Assembly (NCBI GenBank): GCA_031551885.1
Contig: JAVBMX010000069.1
Coordinates: 1 to 34,802 of the forward strand
Origin: Frigididesulfovibrio sp031551885
Lineage (GTDB): Bacteria; Desulfobacterota; Desulfovibrionia; Desulfovibrionales; Desulfovibrionaceae
Direction: 5' to 3'
Length of the DNA stretch: 34,802 bases
Under the pieces are notes generated by a model, which did no database searches, was not told where the DNA came from, and saw nothing but the letters and a program-made list of their open reading frames with translations. Both the position numbers and the translations under genes were made by a program. Positions 6,651 to 15,939 of the stretch are shown piece after piece (the first letter of the stretch is position 1; each line of letters starts with the position of its first letter).

Positions 6651-9600
6651 ATGCCCACTTCCCCGTCACTGAAACGACGCTCCTTTCTTCGCCTCGCGGC
6701 GGCCGGCACAACCATGGCCGCATTCGGCGGACTCGGCATTTCCCTTGCCCCGGTCGCGGCCCGCGCCGCCGAACTCTCCATCGCCAAAGCAAAACTGACC
6801 ACCTCGATTTGCTGCTATTGTGCCGTGGGCTGCGGCCTGTTGGTCTGGACCGACCCGAAAACCAAGCGCAGCATCAATATTGAAGGCGACCCGGACCACC
6901 CGGTCAGCAAGGGCGCCCTGTGCCCCAAGGGCGGCTCCATCTGGCAGACCACCGAACAGGCCCCTCGGGTCACGGATGTGCTCTACCGCGCTCCCGGCTC
7001 GGACAAGTGGGAGAAAAAATCCTGGGACTGGGCCATTCCCCGGATCGCCAAAAAGATCAAGGAAGCCCGCGACGCCTCGTTCGAAAAAGCGGACGCCAAG
7101 GGCCGCCCCCTGAACCGTACCCAAGCCCTGGCCAACCTGGGTTCAGCCTCCATCGACAACGAAGAGGGCTGGATGCTCCAGGCCCTGTTGCGCAGCCTGG
7201 GGCTCGTCTACATAGAGAGCCACGCCCGAATCTGACACAGTCCTACTGTGGGGGCTCTGGCAGAGTCCTTCGGACGCGGCGCGATGACGAATCACTGGAT
7301 CGACATCAAGAACAGTGATGTTGTGTTTATAACCGGCAGCAACGCGGCGGAAACGCATCCCATCTCCTTCCAGTGGGTCACCGCGGCAATGGAGAACGGA
7401 GCCAAGCTGATCCATGTGGATCCGCGTTTCACCCGCACCTCCGCCAAAGCGGACATTTACGCGCCCATCCGTCCCGGCACGGACACGGCCTTCTTCAACG
7501 GGATGATTTCCTACATCCTTGAGAACAACCTGTATTTTGAAAAGTATGTCAAAGAATACACCAACGCCTCGTTCATCCTGGGCGAGAACTACAGCTTCAA
7601 CGACGGCCTGTTCAGCGGGTTCAACCCGGAAAAGAAGAACTACGACCGCACGAAGTGGGCCTTCGCCGTGGATGAAAAGGGTGTAAGCCGCAAAGACCCC
7701 ACCCTGCAGGACCCACGTTGCGTGTTCCAGATTATGCGCGGGCACTTCAAGCGCTACGACATCAAGACCGTCTCGAGCATCACCGGCATTCAGGAAGACC
7801 TGCTCAAGAAGGTCTGGGACACCTACGCGGCCACCGGCAAAGCGGACAAGGCCGGCACCATTCTCTACGCTCTCGGCCAGTGCCAGCACACCATCGGCGT
7901 GCAGAACATCCGCGCCCTGGCCATGGTGCAGTTGCTGCTCGGCAACATCGGCGTGGCCGGCGGCGGGGTCAACGCCCTGCGGGGCGAGTCCAACGTGCAG
8001 GGCACCACGGACATAGCCCTGTTGGTGGACAACATTCCCGGCTACCTCGGCACGGTGCGGGTGGGTCTGCCCACATTGAAGGATTACGTGAAGGCCTACA
8101 CCCCGGTGAGCAACGACCCGCAAAGCGTGAACTGGTGGAAGAACTACGACAAGTACATGGTCTCGTACCTGAAGTCGATTTACCCGGCGCACGACGCGGA
8201 AACCAGCTACGACTGGATGCCCCGCTTCGACGACGTGCCGGTCATGGATTACTCCTGGCTGACCATCTGCGATCTGCTGCACCAGGGCAAGTTCAAGGGG
8301 CTTTTGGTCTGGGGCTTCAACCCGGCCGCGGGCGGAGCCAACGCGGGCAAGAACCGCGAAGGCCTGAAAACCCTGGACTGGATGCTGGCCGTGAACATGT
8401 TCCAGAACGAAACCAGCGAGTTCTGGAAAGGTCCGGGCGTCGACCCCAAAAAGGTCAAGACCGAGGTCTTCTTCCTGCCGGCCTGCGCCAGCGTGGAAAA
8501 AGACGGTTCCGTCGTCAACTCCGGGCGCTGGCTGCAATGGCGCTATCAGGGACCGGATCCCCTGGGCGACAGCAAAAGCGACGGCGACATCATCCTGATG
8601 CTCCAGGCCGAGTTGAAAAAGCTCTATTCCCAACCGGGTAGCGTCGCCCCGGAACCGATTCTGAACCTGGACATCAACTTCGAAACCGACGGCAAATACG
8701 ACGTCGCCAAAGCCGCCAAACGCATCAGCGGCCAGTTCCTGAAAAACGTGACCGTGGCCGGCAAGGAATGGAAAGCAGGCCAGCAGGTGCCCGCCTTCGC
8801 GGCTTTGCAGGCGGACGGGTCCACCTCGTGCGGTTGCTGGATCTGGGCCGGCTGCTGGAGCGAAGCCGGCAACCTGATGGCCCGGCGCAGCCACACCCAA
8901 ACCCCGGCCCAAGAAAAAGTCGGCCTGTTCCCCAACTGGGCGTACTCCTGGCCGGCCAACCGGCGCGTGCTGTACAGCCGGGCGAGCGTCGACGAAAAGG
9001 GCGTGCCTTGGAACCCGGACAAAGCGTTGATCACCTGGGACGGCAAAGCCTGGCAGGGTGATGTGGTGGACGGCGGCGGCGACCCCGGTTCCGTGCATCC
9101 GTTCATCATGACCCGCGAAGGGTACAGCCAGTTGTTCGGCCCCGGCCGGTTGGACGGCCCCCTGCCCGAACACTACGAGCCGGTGGAAAGCCCGCTGGCG
9201 GCCAACCCGATGTCCGGGCAGCGTTTCAGCCCCATGTCGATCACCTTCGCCGGCGAGAAGGCGGCGGTGGCCGACCCGGCCTTCCCTTACGTCTGCACCA
9301 CCTACCGGGTGACCGAACAGTGGCAGACCGGTACCATGACCCGAGCGACGGACTGGCTGAACGAGACGCAGCCCGACGGCTTCTGCGAAATCAGCCGTGA
9401 GTTGGCGGCCGAGCTCGGCGTGGCCAACGGCGAGCAGGTTGTGGTGGAATCGTTGCGCGGCAGAATACAGGTCGCCGCTCTGGTGACGGCGCGCATGCAG
9501 ACGCTGATGGTCCAGGGCAAGCCTACCCACGTGGTGGGCCTTCCCTTCCATCACGGCTGGCATAAGCGGGTGAATGGAGCTTACGACTCCGCCAACCTCC

Positions 9601-9677
9601 TGGTGCCGTCCGTCGGCGACCCCAACGTCGGCATCCCCGAAAGCAAGGCCTTCATGGTCAACGTGAAGAAGCTGTAA
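6651..9677 (+). CDS. fdhA: formate dehydrogenase catalytic subunit alpha, selenocysteine-containing
   Basis: Oxidises formate to CO2 in the periplasm (or reduces CO2) at a Mo/W bis-MGD centre. About 1008 residues, read through an in-frame TGA at 7233-7235 as Sec195. The context ESHARI-Sec-HSPTV-GALAESFGRGAMTNHW is the conserved active-site segment of Sec-FdhA, and reading continues in the same frame. An N-terminal twin-arginine signal (KRRSFLRLAAAG, then AARA-AE) directs folded export. The [4Fe-4S] cysteines are C54, C57, C61 and C91. Further molybdopterin-oxidoreductase motifs include VFITGSNAAETHP, LYALGQCQHTIGVQNIR, GNIGVAGGGVNALRGESNVQG and a C-terminal dinucleotide-binding domain. AAGGAGG precedes ATG at 6651. 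Automatic callers would split it into two genes at the TGA. It lies between the cytochrome and fdhB. Confidence 0.97.
7233..7273 (+). promoter_or_regulatory. UGA Sec codon and SECIS-like hairpin
   Basis: Directly after the TGA (7233-7235), GGGGCTCT (7251-7258) pairs with AGAGTCCT (7262-7269) over eight pairs, two of them G-U, around a GGC loop. The loop lies about 23 bases from the UGA, in the range used by bacterial SECIS elements read by SelB, and the loop carries the expected G residues. The hairpin sits inside the coding sequence. Confidence 0.8.
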
Positions 9678-9689
9678 GGAGCCAATGCA

Positions 9690-10409
9690 ATGAGCGGAAA
9701 GACGTTTTTTATCGATCAAAGTCGTTGCACGGCGTGCAGGGGATGCCAAATCGCCTGCAAACAGTGGAAAAAGCTGCCCGGCGATCATACCATCAACACC
9801 GGGTCCTACCAGAACCCGCCGCAGGTCAACGAGCACACCTTGAAGCTCGTGCACTTCAGCGAGGTGGAGGTGGACGGCGAGTTCAAGTGGCTGTTCTTCC
9901 CCGAGCAATGTCGGCACTGCATCACCCCGCCCTGCAAACTGGCGGGCGACATGTACGTGCCCGGCGCCATCGAGCAGGACCAGGAAACCGGGGCCATTCT
10001 CTATACCGAGCGCACCAAGGACCTGCCCTACCAAATCGTGCGCGAAGCCTGCCCCTTCGACATTCCCCGGCAGGACCCGGAAAGCGGCGTGCTGGTGAAG
10101 TGCAACATGTGCATAGACCGGGTGCGCAGCGGCATGGAGCCGGCCTGCGTCAAAACCTGCCCGACGCACACCATGCACTTCGGTGATCGCGACGCCATGC
10201 TGGAGCTGGCCCACAAACGCTTGGCCGAAGTGCGCAAGAAGCGCCCGGCCGCCCTGCTGGCCGATTCCGAAGCCGTGCGGGTGCTCTACCTGTGCGAGTA
10301 TGATCCTTCCTACTACTATTCGCACCTGTCGCGGGCCATGCCCGAGCAGGGCATCGGACCGATCAGCCGGCGGGATCTGCTGCGGCTCAAGCCGCTGAAA
10401 CAGGTGTAG
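9690..10409 (+). CDS. fdhB: formate dehydrogenase iron-sulfur beta subunit
   Basis: A 239-residue ferredoxin-like subunit that carries electrons from FdhA toward the cytochrome. Twelve cysteines fall in the FdhB pattern: C13, C16, C19, C23; C74, C77, C82; C121; C138, C141; C153, C157. That is enough for three [4Fe-4S] clusters, as in the soluble Desulfovibrio enzymes. It has no signal peptide and no C-terminal membrane anchor, so it should be exported together with FdhA on the Tat signal of the alpha subunit. AAGGA precedes the ATG, 12 bases after the fdhA stop. No gamma (cytochrome b) subunit follows, which argues against direct quinone reduction by this enzyme. Confidence 0.95.
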   Translation: MSGKTFFIDQSRCTACRGCQIACKQWKKLPGDHTINTGSYQNPPQVNEHTLKLVHFSEVEVDGEFKWLFFPEQCRHCITPPCKLAGDMYVPGAIEQDQETGAILYTERTKDLPYQIVREACPFDIPRQDPESGVLVKCNMCIDRVRSGMEPACVKTCPTHTMHFGDRDAMLELAHKRLAEVRKKRPAALLADSEAVRVLYLCEYDPSYYYSHLSRAMPEQGIGPISRRDLLRLKPLKQV

Positions 10410-10437
10410 GCCAAGGACCGAAAGGTCGACAACGCCA

Positions 10438-10468
10438 ACGGCCCCCGACGCATCGGGGGCCGTTCCTC
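10438..10468 (+). terminator. hairpin terminator after fdhB
   Basis: ACGGCCCCCGA (10438-10448) pairs perfectly with TCGGGGGCCGT (10453-10463) around CGCA. The tail (TCCTCTT) is only partly T-rich, so termination may be leaky. The hairpin ends 22 bases before the ATG of the next gene. Confidence 0.7.
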
Positions 10469-10485
10469 TTCCGGGAGTATCCCTC

Positions 10486-11571
10486 ATGGCCGAAACAACC
10501 CAATCCCATACCCGGCATAAAGAATACTCCCTTGTCGCGGCGGCCCCGGCCGGAGCGCTGCTGCTGTGGTTGAACACTGTCTCGGGCGTCCTGCCGCTCG
10601 CCGCGCTGAACGCCGTGTCCATCGCGGCCATACTGGGCAGCGCCTTCAGCGTGGTGCGCCATGCCGACGTGCTCGCCCACCGCTTCGGCGAGCCCTTCGG
10701 CTCGCTGATCCTGAGCCTGGCCATCGTCATCCTCGAGGTCGGCCTCATTTCCATCCTGATGCTTTCGGGCGCGGCCGGTCCGGCCCTCATGCGCGACACC
10801 ATCTATTCGGTGATCATGATCGTCATGGCCGGGTTCATCGGCTTCGCCCTGCTGCTCGGCGGCGGCAAGTACAAAACTCAGTATTTCAATTTCAGCGGCA
10901 TCAAACACTACCTGATCTCGATCATTCCCCTGTCGCTCATCGTGCTGGCCCTGCCCAGAGTAATGGGCAAGGAAACGCTCGGGCCGGGGCAACTGCCGGC
11001 CGTGGCCTGCGTCTGCCTCGGCATCTATCTGTTCTTTCTGCGCATCCAGACTTACACGCATCGGAATTTCTTCCTCCATGAAGGCGAGGATGAAGACAAC
11101 GGGCACGGCAAACCCTCGGCCCACAGCCCGACTTGGCACTTCCTGCTCCTGGCCGTTCACCTTTTGGCCGTCATCGGCCTGACCAAACTGAACTCCGGCC
11201 CCTTGTATCGGCTGCTCGACCTGCTGAACGCGCCCCCGGCGTTTTCCGGCTTCCTGGTGGCCCTGCTGATCCTCTCTCCCGAAGGCACCGGAGCGTTCCG
11301 CTCCGTCCTGCGAAACCAGGTGCAGCGGGCCATGAACCTGTTCCTCGGCTCGGTGCTGGCCACCATTTCCGTGACGGTCCCGGCCGTGGCCCTCATTTCC
11401 GTCGTGACGGGACAACCGCTGGTCATGGGCCTCGAGCCGCCGGATATCCTGTTGATGCTCGCGACGTTCCTGGTCTGCCAGACCTCCCTGACCGGCGGGA
11501 AAACCAATGCCCACAGCGGGGCCGCCCATGTGGCGTTGTTCGTCGCCTATGTGATGCTGTTGTTCGGGTGA
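10486..11571 (+). CDS. ChaA-type Ca2+(Na+,K+)/H+ antiporter
   Basis: A 361-residue inner-membrane protein of the Ca2+/cation antiporter (CaCA) superfamily, closest in layout to E. coli ChaA, which expels Na+, K+ or Ca2+ against protons. The two conserved repeats are visible: GEPFGSLILSLAIVILEVGL at about 67-86 and SPEGTGAFRSVLRNQVQRAM at about 265-284, the latter followed by NLFLGSVLATISVTVPAVA. Both carry the acidic residue of the exchange site. About eleven hydrophobic segments are split by a polar loop near 195-215 (HEGEDEDNGHGK). GGGAG precedes the ATG. It follows the fdhB hairpin closely, so partial read-through from the fdh operon is possible; a link between its cation and proton traffic and formate metabolism is only inference. 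Confidence 0.85.
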   Translation: MAETTQSHTRHKEYSLVAAAPAGALLLWLNTVSGVLPLAALNAVSIAAILGSAFSVVRHADVLAHRFGEPFGSLILSLAIVILEVGLISILMLSGAAGPALMRDTIYSVIMIVMAGFIGFALLLGGGKYKTQYFNFSGIKHYLISIIPLSLIVLALPRVMGKETLGPGQLPAVACVCLGIYLFFLRIQTYTHRNFFLHEGEDEDNGHGKPSAHSPTWHFLLLAVHLLAVIGLTKLNSGPLYRLLDLLNAPPAFSGFLVALLILSPEGTGAFRSVLRNQVQRAMNLFLGSVLATISVTVPAVALISVVTGQPLVMGLEPPDILLMLATFLVCQTSLTGGKTNAHSGAAHVALFVAYVMLLFG

Positions 11572-11810
11572 GAACGGCGGCCGCTTGGGACCCGCTTCAG
11601 TTCGGCGGAACCCACCGACACCTGAAATCACCGTATGAAGCGGCGGCCGGCAAGACGCCGGCACCCGAAGGGCCCGGTCTGCGAAGCCTATAGTTTTTGA
11701 GCGGCAAGTCGATAGTTGCGAAAGATAGTGGTCGACGCTCGGGCGCCAAGCCGGCCCGCAGCTTTCATCAGAGGCGCTTTTTAACTGCATTCGCGACGGG
11801 GTCTCATTTC
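11572..11810. other. intergenic region upstream of the chemoreceptor
   Basis: 239 GC-rich bases without a supportable gene. GCCGGC (11646-11651) and GCCGGC (11657-11662) form a small hairpin. No clear promoter is visible. Confidence 0.4.
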
Positions 11811-13925
11811 ATGCTGCAAAACATTCGTGTGCGGGCCAAACTGTTTGTTCTTCTCGCTCTTCCCGTGACGGCGCTGATTGCCTTGTCCGCCTCCAACGCG
11901 TTGCACACGTACCGCGAGATGCGGGATATGGCCTCGGCAAAGGACGTGGTGGCTTTGTCTTTGGCTTGCGGCGAGCTTATCCATGAGCTGCAAAAGGAGC
12001 GCGGTCTTTCGGCCGGCTTCATCGCCGGAAAGGGAACCGCCTACTCCACCGAAATCAAGGAACAGCGCCAAAAGACCGCCGCCATGCGCGACGCGCTGCA
12101 AAAAAAGATGGATGCGTTCGCCGCCGGTAATCCTTCCGCCAAGCTGAACGCCTCTTTCGCCTCTCTGTCTGGCCGCTTGGACCGGCTGGAAGATCTGCGC
12201 GGACGCGTGGACGGGTTGTCCGTTTCCGCTGCCGAAACCATTGCCGGCTACTCCGAGACCATTGAACAGATGCGAAATATGCTCAAAGGCGTATTGGAGT
12301 ACTGCCGAGGCGCCGACATGTACGGACGGGCTTCGGAATTCCTCGGCCTCATCGGAGCCAAAGAGTTCGCGGGGCAGGAACGGGCCGTGCTCAACGCCGC
12401 GCTTTCCACCGGCACGTTCGGCAAAGAGCTGTACCGATCGTGGCTTGAGCGCATCGCCCTGCAAAACGAGTATTTGAAAGCATCCCTTGACGTCGCGTCT
12501 CCCTCGATCACGGCACGTTACGACCGGGATGTCGCGCCGCTGAGAAAGGAAGTGGAACAGCTTCGTCACCGGGCCTTCGCCAGTGCGGAACAACCCAAAC
12601 TTGACGGGGACTCCAAAACCTGGTTCGCGGCCTCCACCGCCTACATCAACGGGCTGCATACCGTGGAGACCGCCATGGGCGGGGATTTGGAAAACTTGGC
12701 CCAAGGCCTGGCGGACGAAGCGCGTCGAGATTTTTACACCACGCTGGGATCGGCTGTGGCCGTGGTGCTGTGTTCGTTGCTGCTGGCCTGGCGCATCGTT
12801 CGGGACATCACCGGCCCCCTAAACCGCTCCGTGGACTTCGCCCAACGAGTGGCCGGCGGGGAACTGAACGCCGAACTCAACATGGTTCGAATGGACGAAT
12901 TCGGCACCCTGACTCGGGGTCTCAACACCATGCTGACTTCCATCAAGAGTATGATCGGCAAAGCCGACGAAGCCACGGAGTCGGCCCGTCGGGAGGCCGG
13001 AAACGCCCAGGAAGCCACGCAAGAGGCCCTGGAGGCCCGCAAGCAGGCCGAGCAGGCCAAGCGGGACGGCATGGTGGCCGCGGCGGAACGCATCCGTGAA
13101 GTGGTCACGGTCCTGTCGTCCGTATCCCGTGAAATTTCCGCGCAATTGGAGCTGTCCGACAAGGGCGCGCGCGAGCAGTCCGACCGCCTCGCCTCCGCGG
13201 CCACCGCCATGGAGGAAATGAACATCACCGTGCTGGAGGTGGCCAAAAACAGCTCCCATGCCGCCGGCATTGCGGATATGGCCAGAGAGCGGGCCCAGCA
13301 GGGGGCCGAGCGGGTGACCGACGTGGATCGGCACATCACCCAAGCGTTGGAAAGTACGGAACAACTCAAGCGGGCCATGGGTCGTCTGGGAACGCGGGTG
13401 CAGGACGTCGACAAGGTGTTGACCGTGATCTCCGACATTGCGGACCAAACCAACCTGTTGGCCCTCAACGCCGCCATTGAAGCGGCGCGGGCCGGGGAAG
13501 CCGGCCGGGGGTTTTCCGTGGTCGCCGACGAGGTCCGCAAGCTTGCGGAAAAAACCATGAACGCCACTCGAGAAGTGGGCGGCGTGCTTTCCGGCATCCA
13601 ACGCGACACGGAAGACAACATCGTCACCGTGGACGCCACCGTGGCCCAGATGGTCACAACCACCGATCTGGCCCGGCAGTCCGGTGAGGCCCTGCAGGCC
13701 ATCGTGCGTCTTTCCGATCAAACCAGGGATCAGATCAACTCCATTGCCACGGCTTCGGCGGAGCAGTCCGCCACCAGCGAAGAAATCAACCACAGTGTCG
13801 ACGACGTCAACCGCATCGCCATAGACACCGTGTCCGCCATGGAAAAATCCCTTGAGGGAATGCGCGAGCTTTTGGAACAGACCAAGGCCCTCGATCGGCT
13901 CATCACGGAGTTGCACGCCGGATAA
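11811..13925 (+). CDS. methyl-accepting chemotaxis protein with NIT sensor domain
   Basis: A 704-residue transmembrane chemoreceptor. The layout is TM1 near 9-30, a periplasmic NIT (nitrate/nitrite-sensing type) domain from about 40 to 300 opening with the diagnostic LIHELQKERGLSAGFI, TM2 near 308-328, a HAMP linker to about 382, then a long coiled-coil signalling domain. The CheA/CheW contact hairpin DQTNLLALNAAIEAARAGEA lies near 544-563. The product ends in LITELHAG, with no CheR/CheB docking pentapeptide. ATG at 11811 was chosen because TM1 starts right after it; the frame stays open 38 codons upstream with no signal-like sequence, and the ribosome site is weak (CGGGG). Nitrate or nitrite as ligand is a family-based guess. 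A terminator follows. Confidence 0.9.
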   Translation: MLQNIRVRAKLFVLLALPVTALIALSASNALHTYREMRDMASAKDVVALSLACGELIHELQKERGLSAGFIAGKGTAYSTEIKEQRQKTAAMRDALQKKMDAFAAGNPSAKLNASFASLSGRLDRLEDLRGRVDGLSVSAAETIAGYSETIEQMRNMLKGVLEYCRGADMYGRASEFLGLIGAKEFAGQERAVLNAALSTGTFGKELYRSWLERIALQNEYLKASLDVASPSITARYDRDVAPLRKEVEQLRHRAFASAEQPKLDGDSKTWFAASTAYINGLHTVETAMGGDLENLAQGLADEARRDFYTTLGSAVAVVLCSLLLAWRIVRDITGPLNRSVDFAQRVAGGELNAELNMVRMDEFGTLTRGLNTMLTSIKSMIGKADEATESARREAGNAQEATQEALEARKQAEQAKRDGMVAAAERIREVVTVLSSVSREISAQLELSDKGAREQSDRLASAATAMEEMNITVLEVAKNSSHAAGIADMARERAQQGAERVTDVDRHITQALESTEQLKRAMGRLGTRVQDVDKVLTVISDIADQTNLLALNAAIEAARAGEAGRGFSVVADEVRKLAEKTMNATREVGGVLSGIQRDTEDNIVTVDATVAQMVTTTDLARQSGEALQAIVRLSDQTRDQINSIATASAEQSATSEEINHSVDDVNRIAIDTVSAMEKSLEGMRELLEQTKALDRLITELHAG

Positions 13926-14000
13926 TCACACGATTTCGACGCGCCCGCCGAGCGCTCCGGAAAGACGCAAAGATATCTCGGCAGCCCGACCGCTTTGGGA

Positions 14001-14040
14001 AAGGTTCCGCTGAAAGACACTTCAGCGGAACCTTTTCATT
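14001..14040 (+). terminator. terminator of the chemoreceptor gene
   Basis: AAGGTTCCGCTGAA (14001-14014) pairs perfectly over 14 bases with TTCAGCGGAACCTT (14021-14034) around AGACAC, ending in CCTTTTCATTT. Confidence 0.9.
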
Positions 14041-14141
14041 TCTTGCAGCCCTCCCCCGCTCCATTACCGGCGCAGCCAGAACGCGAAAATATTCCCTTTC
14101 CTCCCCGACCGGTTCCTTGGCTACGGGATATCCACCCAAAA

Positions 14142-14184
14142 TGTGATGCGCGTCACAAGCAGTTTACGGCTCATCCTCTATCGT
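14142..14184 (+). promoter_or_regulatory. CRP/HcpR-type operator with -10 box
   Basis: TGTGA-TGCGCG-TCACA (14142-14157) is a perfect CRP/FNR-family palindrome with a six-base spacer. TATCGT at 14179-14184 can serve as -10, placing the start of transcription near 14191 and the palindrome centre 41.5 bases upstream, the class II activator position. Desulfovibrio HcpR is known to bind TTGTGA-N6-TCACAA; the flanks here match on one side only (A...A). Confidence 0.55.
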
Positions 14185-14233
14185 GTTTCTCTCCTTGTTA
14201 TTGTGCACCTTCAGACATTTTTGGGGGAACAGC

Positions 14234-14997
14234 ATGTCTTCCCATTGTAACTTGCAGAAAAACTCGGATTGACTATTTTAAGCGGTTTTGCCGGTCTTAC
14301 TCTTTGCGGAAAGGCTCGGGCGCTCGACGTCGACGACCCGGGCTGGGTTCAGGTGGGGACAAAAGGCCAAAACGGTTGGAGCACGACCTGGTTTATCGGC
14401 GATATACAACCTGTGCCGAACAGTGCCGACTTCACCCACTCACTCAAAGGCATTTCGTCGGACGGCGACAATTACCGCCACCGGCTCAGCGAAGAGGGAG
14501 TGAGTTGCACGCACCAAACAGTGATCACCCTCAGCTTTCGTACGTTCATAAATGACGGGTCGGTCCAGACCTGGGAGGGGAAAAGCCGATGGTCCCAGAC
14601 TGTTCCCGAGCCGATAAGCGAGGCCGCATACGACCTCATCTGCAAGCCGGAGCAGCCGCGTCACCGCTCCGACCGTTGGACGCGTATCGCCGAAAACGTC
14701 CACATCGACCTGGACACCCGCACCCGTGATGCCGAGAACTATGCCGCCTGGTATGGAATGGACCACTTCAACAATGCCGACGGCAAGCAATTTTTGCCGG
14801 TTCATGTGTCGACACCGGCCGGAGAAAACGCTCTGATCGCCGCACATATTGTTGTGGAACGTTTTACAGCCGGATACACCAAAATATATAACTCAAATGA
14901 TCTCTGCATATTCGGCGATGACACCATGCCGAAAGACTCAAACTATGTCGTTGATATGACCAAGAAATATGTCGTTCAAGAACATGACAACTGGTGA
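14234..14997 (+). pseudogene. exported protein, tandem surface-adhesin-E-like modules, signal peptide frameshifted
   Basis: ATG at 14234 has a strong GGGGGA site but reads only 12 codons (MSSHCNLQKNSD) to a TGA. A shift of -1 at the AAAAAC run (14258-14263) gives MSSHCNLQKKLGLTILSGFA and a complete signal peptide cut near KARA-LD, then 240 residues of open frame. Without a shift, the TTG at 14269 that overlaps the TGA would be the only start and has no ribosome site. The mature part seems to hold two modules. The first ends with SRWSQTVPEPISEAAYDLIC, which recalls the close of surface-adhesin protein E-like domains. The second begins with RWTRIAENVHIDLDTRTRD. It may be a decayed gene, a phase-variable gene or a programmed slip. 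Family assignment is tentative. Confidence 0.5.
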
Positions 14998-15006
14998 GGA
15001 ACCCGA

Positions 15007-15939
15007 GTGAAGAAGCGCCACATTCTCCTTTTCATGCTGCCGTTGCTGCTTTGTTGTCCACGGCTTGCGGAAGCAACCCAGGAAGCATTTTCCACGTATC
15101 GTTTTGACACCTTTCTTGTCACGATACCGAGCGATTACGCCGGCAAAGGCGTCGCTCCACCTATGACATCGGCTCCGCACCCAACACGCAGGCGAGAATG
15201 GACATCTATGAAGTGGAATGGGGTTCTCGCGACCAAGACGCGACGTTTGAAGACGCCAAGCAAAGACTTCTGCTCGGCGCCCACCCAAACGGCGACTGCG
15301 CGCAACCCTGCGACCAGAGAGAAGATGCGAAAGCGGCGTTCAATCTTCCGGGGGTCATCGCCTGGTCCACCAAGAACAACAACCTCAAACACATACAGGC
15401 ATTTCTGCGTCTGCGGAACGGGTATGTCGTCTTTGAAATGTCGGGAGAACGTTCTCATCCGCAAGGCGGCATTGAAAAGGACAAAGCCTTTTTTATCGAC
15501 GCGGTAAAAAAGATCCTGGCGCAAAGCAAAGGGCCTTTGCAGCCCGGCAACTCGTTCACCCACACCCTGTTTTTGCGTCTGGACACGTCACGCGGTGTTG
15601 TCGCCACGCTCTCCATGCGCTTTGAAAAAGACAACGGCTCATACACCTTCTCTTCGAACCTTCCGCCGAATCCGTTACAGGTCATTTCGCCCCCACTCCT
15701 CCCCCCGAATACCAAGCAGGCCTGACTCGTCGATAAGCCGCTCGCGGTCGCCGGACAAGATGGCCATTACCACGTTCGGTCCGTCTCGCGGGTGGACCCG
15801 CAAACCAAAGCGGAAACCGTGTTCTCGACGACGCTACGCTGGGAAAGGCTGGAAGCCTCCAAAAAAATTCGCCATCGCGTTCGGTACGAGCGACCCCGCC
15901 GCCCTGAAGCAGGGGTACGAAAAATTCTTGGAAAAATAA
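15007..15939 (+). pseudogene. exported protein gene broken by several frameshifts
   Basis: The frame opens at GTG 15007 with a signal peptide (KKRHILLFMLPLLLCC...AEA) and reads FDTFLVTIPSDYAGKG. Sense then moves to another frame (STYDIGSAPNTQARMDIYEV) after a shift near 15145-15160. That frame runs to a stop at 15723. A C-run near 15701-15706 moves sense to a third frame (PPEYQAGLTRR), then back to the second (DKPLAVAGQDGHYHV), and a run of seven A near 15862-15868 moves it to FAIAFGTSDPAALKQGYEKF. Homology-like continuity across all the shifts suggests a once-intact periplasmic protein of about 310 residues. A faint resemblance to T6SS Tli4-type immunity proteins was noted but is not secure. 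The start lies 9 bases after the preceding gene, so the two were probably one operon. Confidence 0.6.

Larger units (their letters stand above)
13926..14233. other. intergenic region with terminator and CRP-type promoter
   Basis: 308 bases without a gene. It holds the chemoreceptor terminator (14001-14040) and then the promoter elements listed separately for the gene starting at 14234. Confidence 0.6.

Noticed and set aside
7143..10802. Very long minus-strand open frame opposite fdhA and fdhB
   Set aside because: Runs antisense to well-supported genes, has low-complexity His/Gly/Val/Arg composition and no recognisable domain; it is a by-product of GC-rich codon use.
11641..11700. Possible cyclic-di-GMP (GEMM) riboswitch before the chemoreceptor
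   Set aside because: GGCAAG...GCGAAGCC recalls the core, but the tetraloop is GAAG, the second stem does not form, and a simple GCCGGC hairpin explains the pairing.
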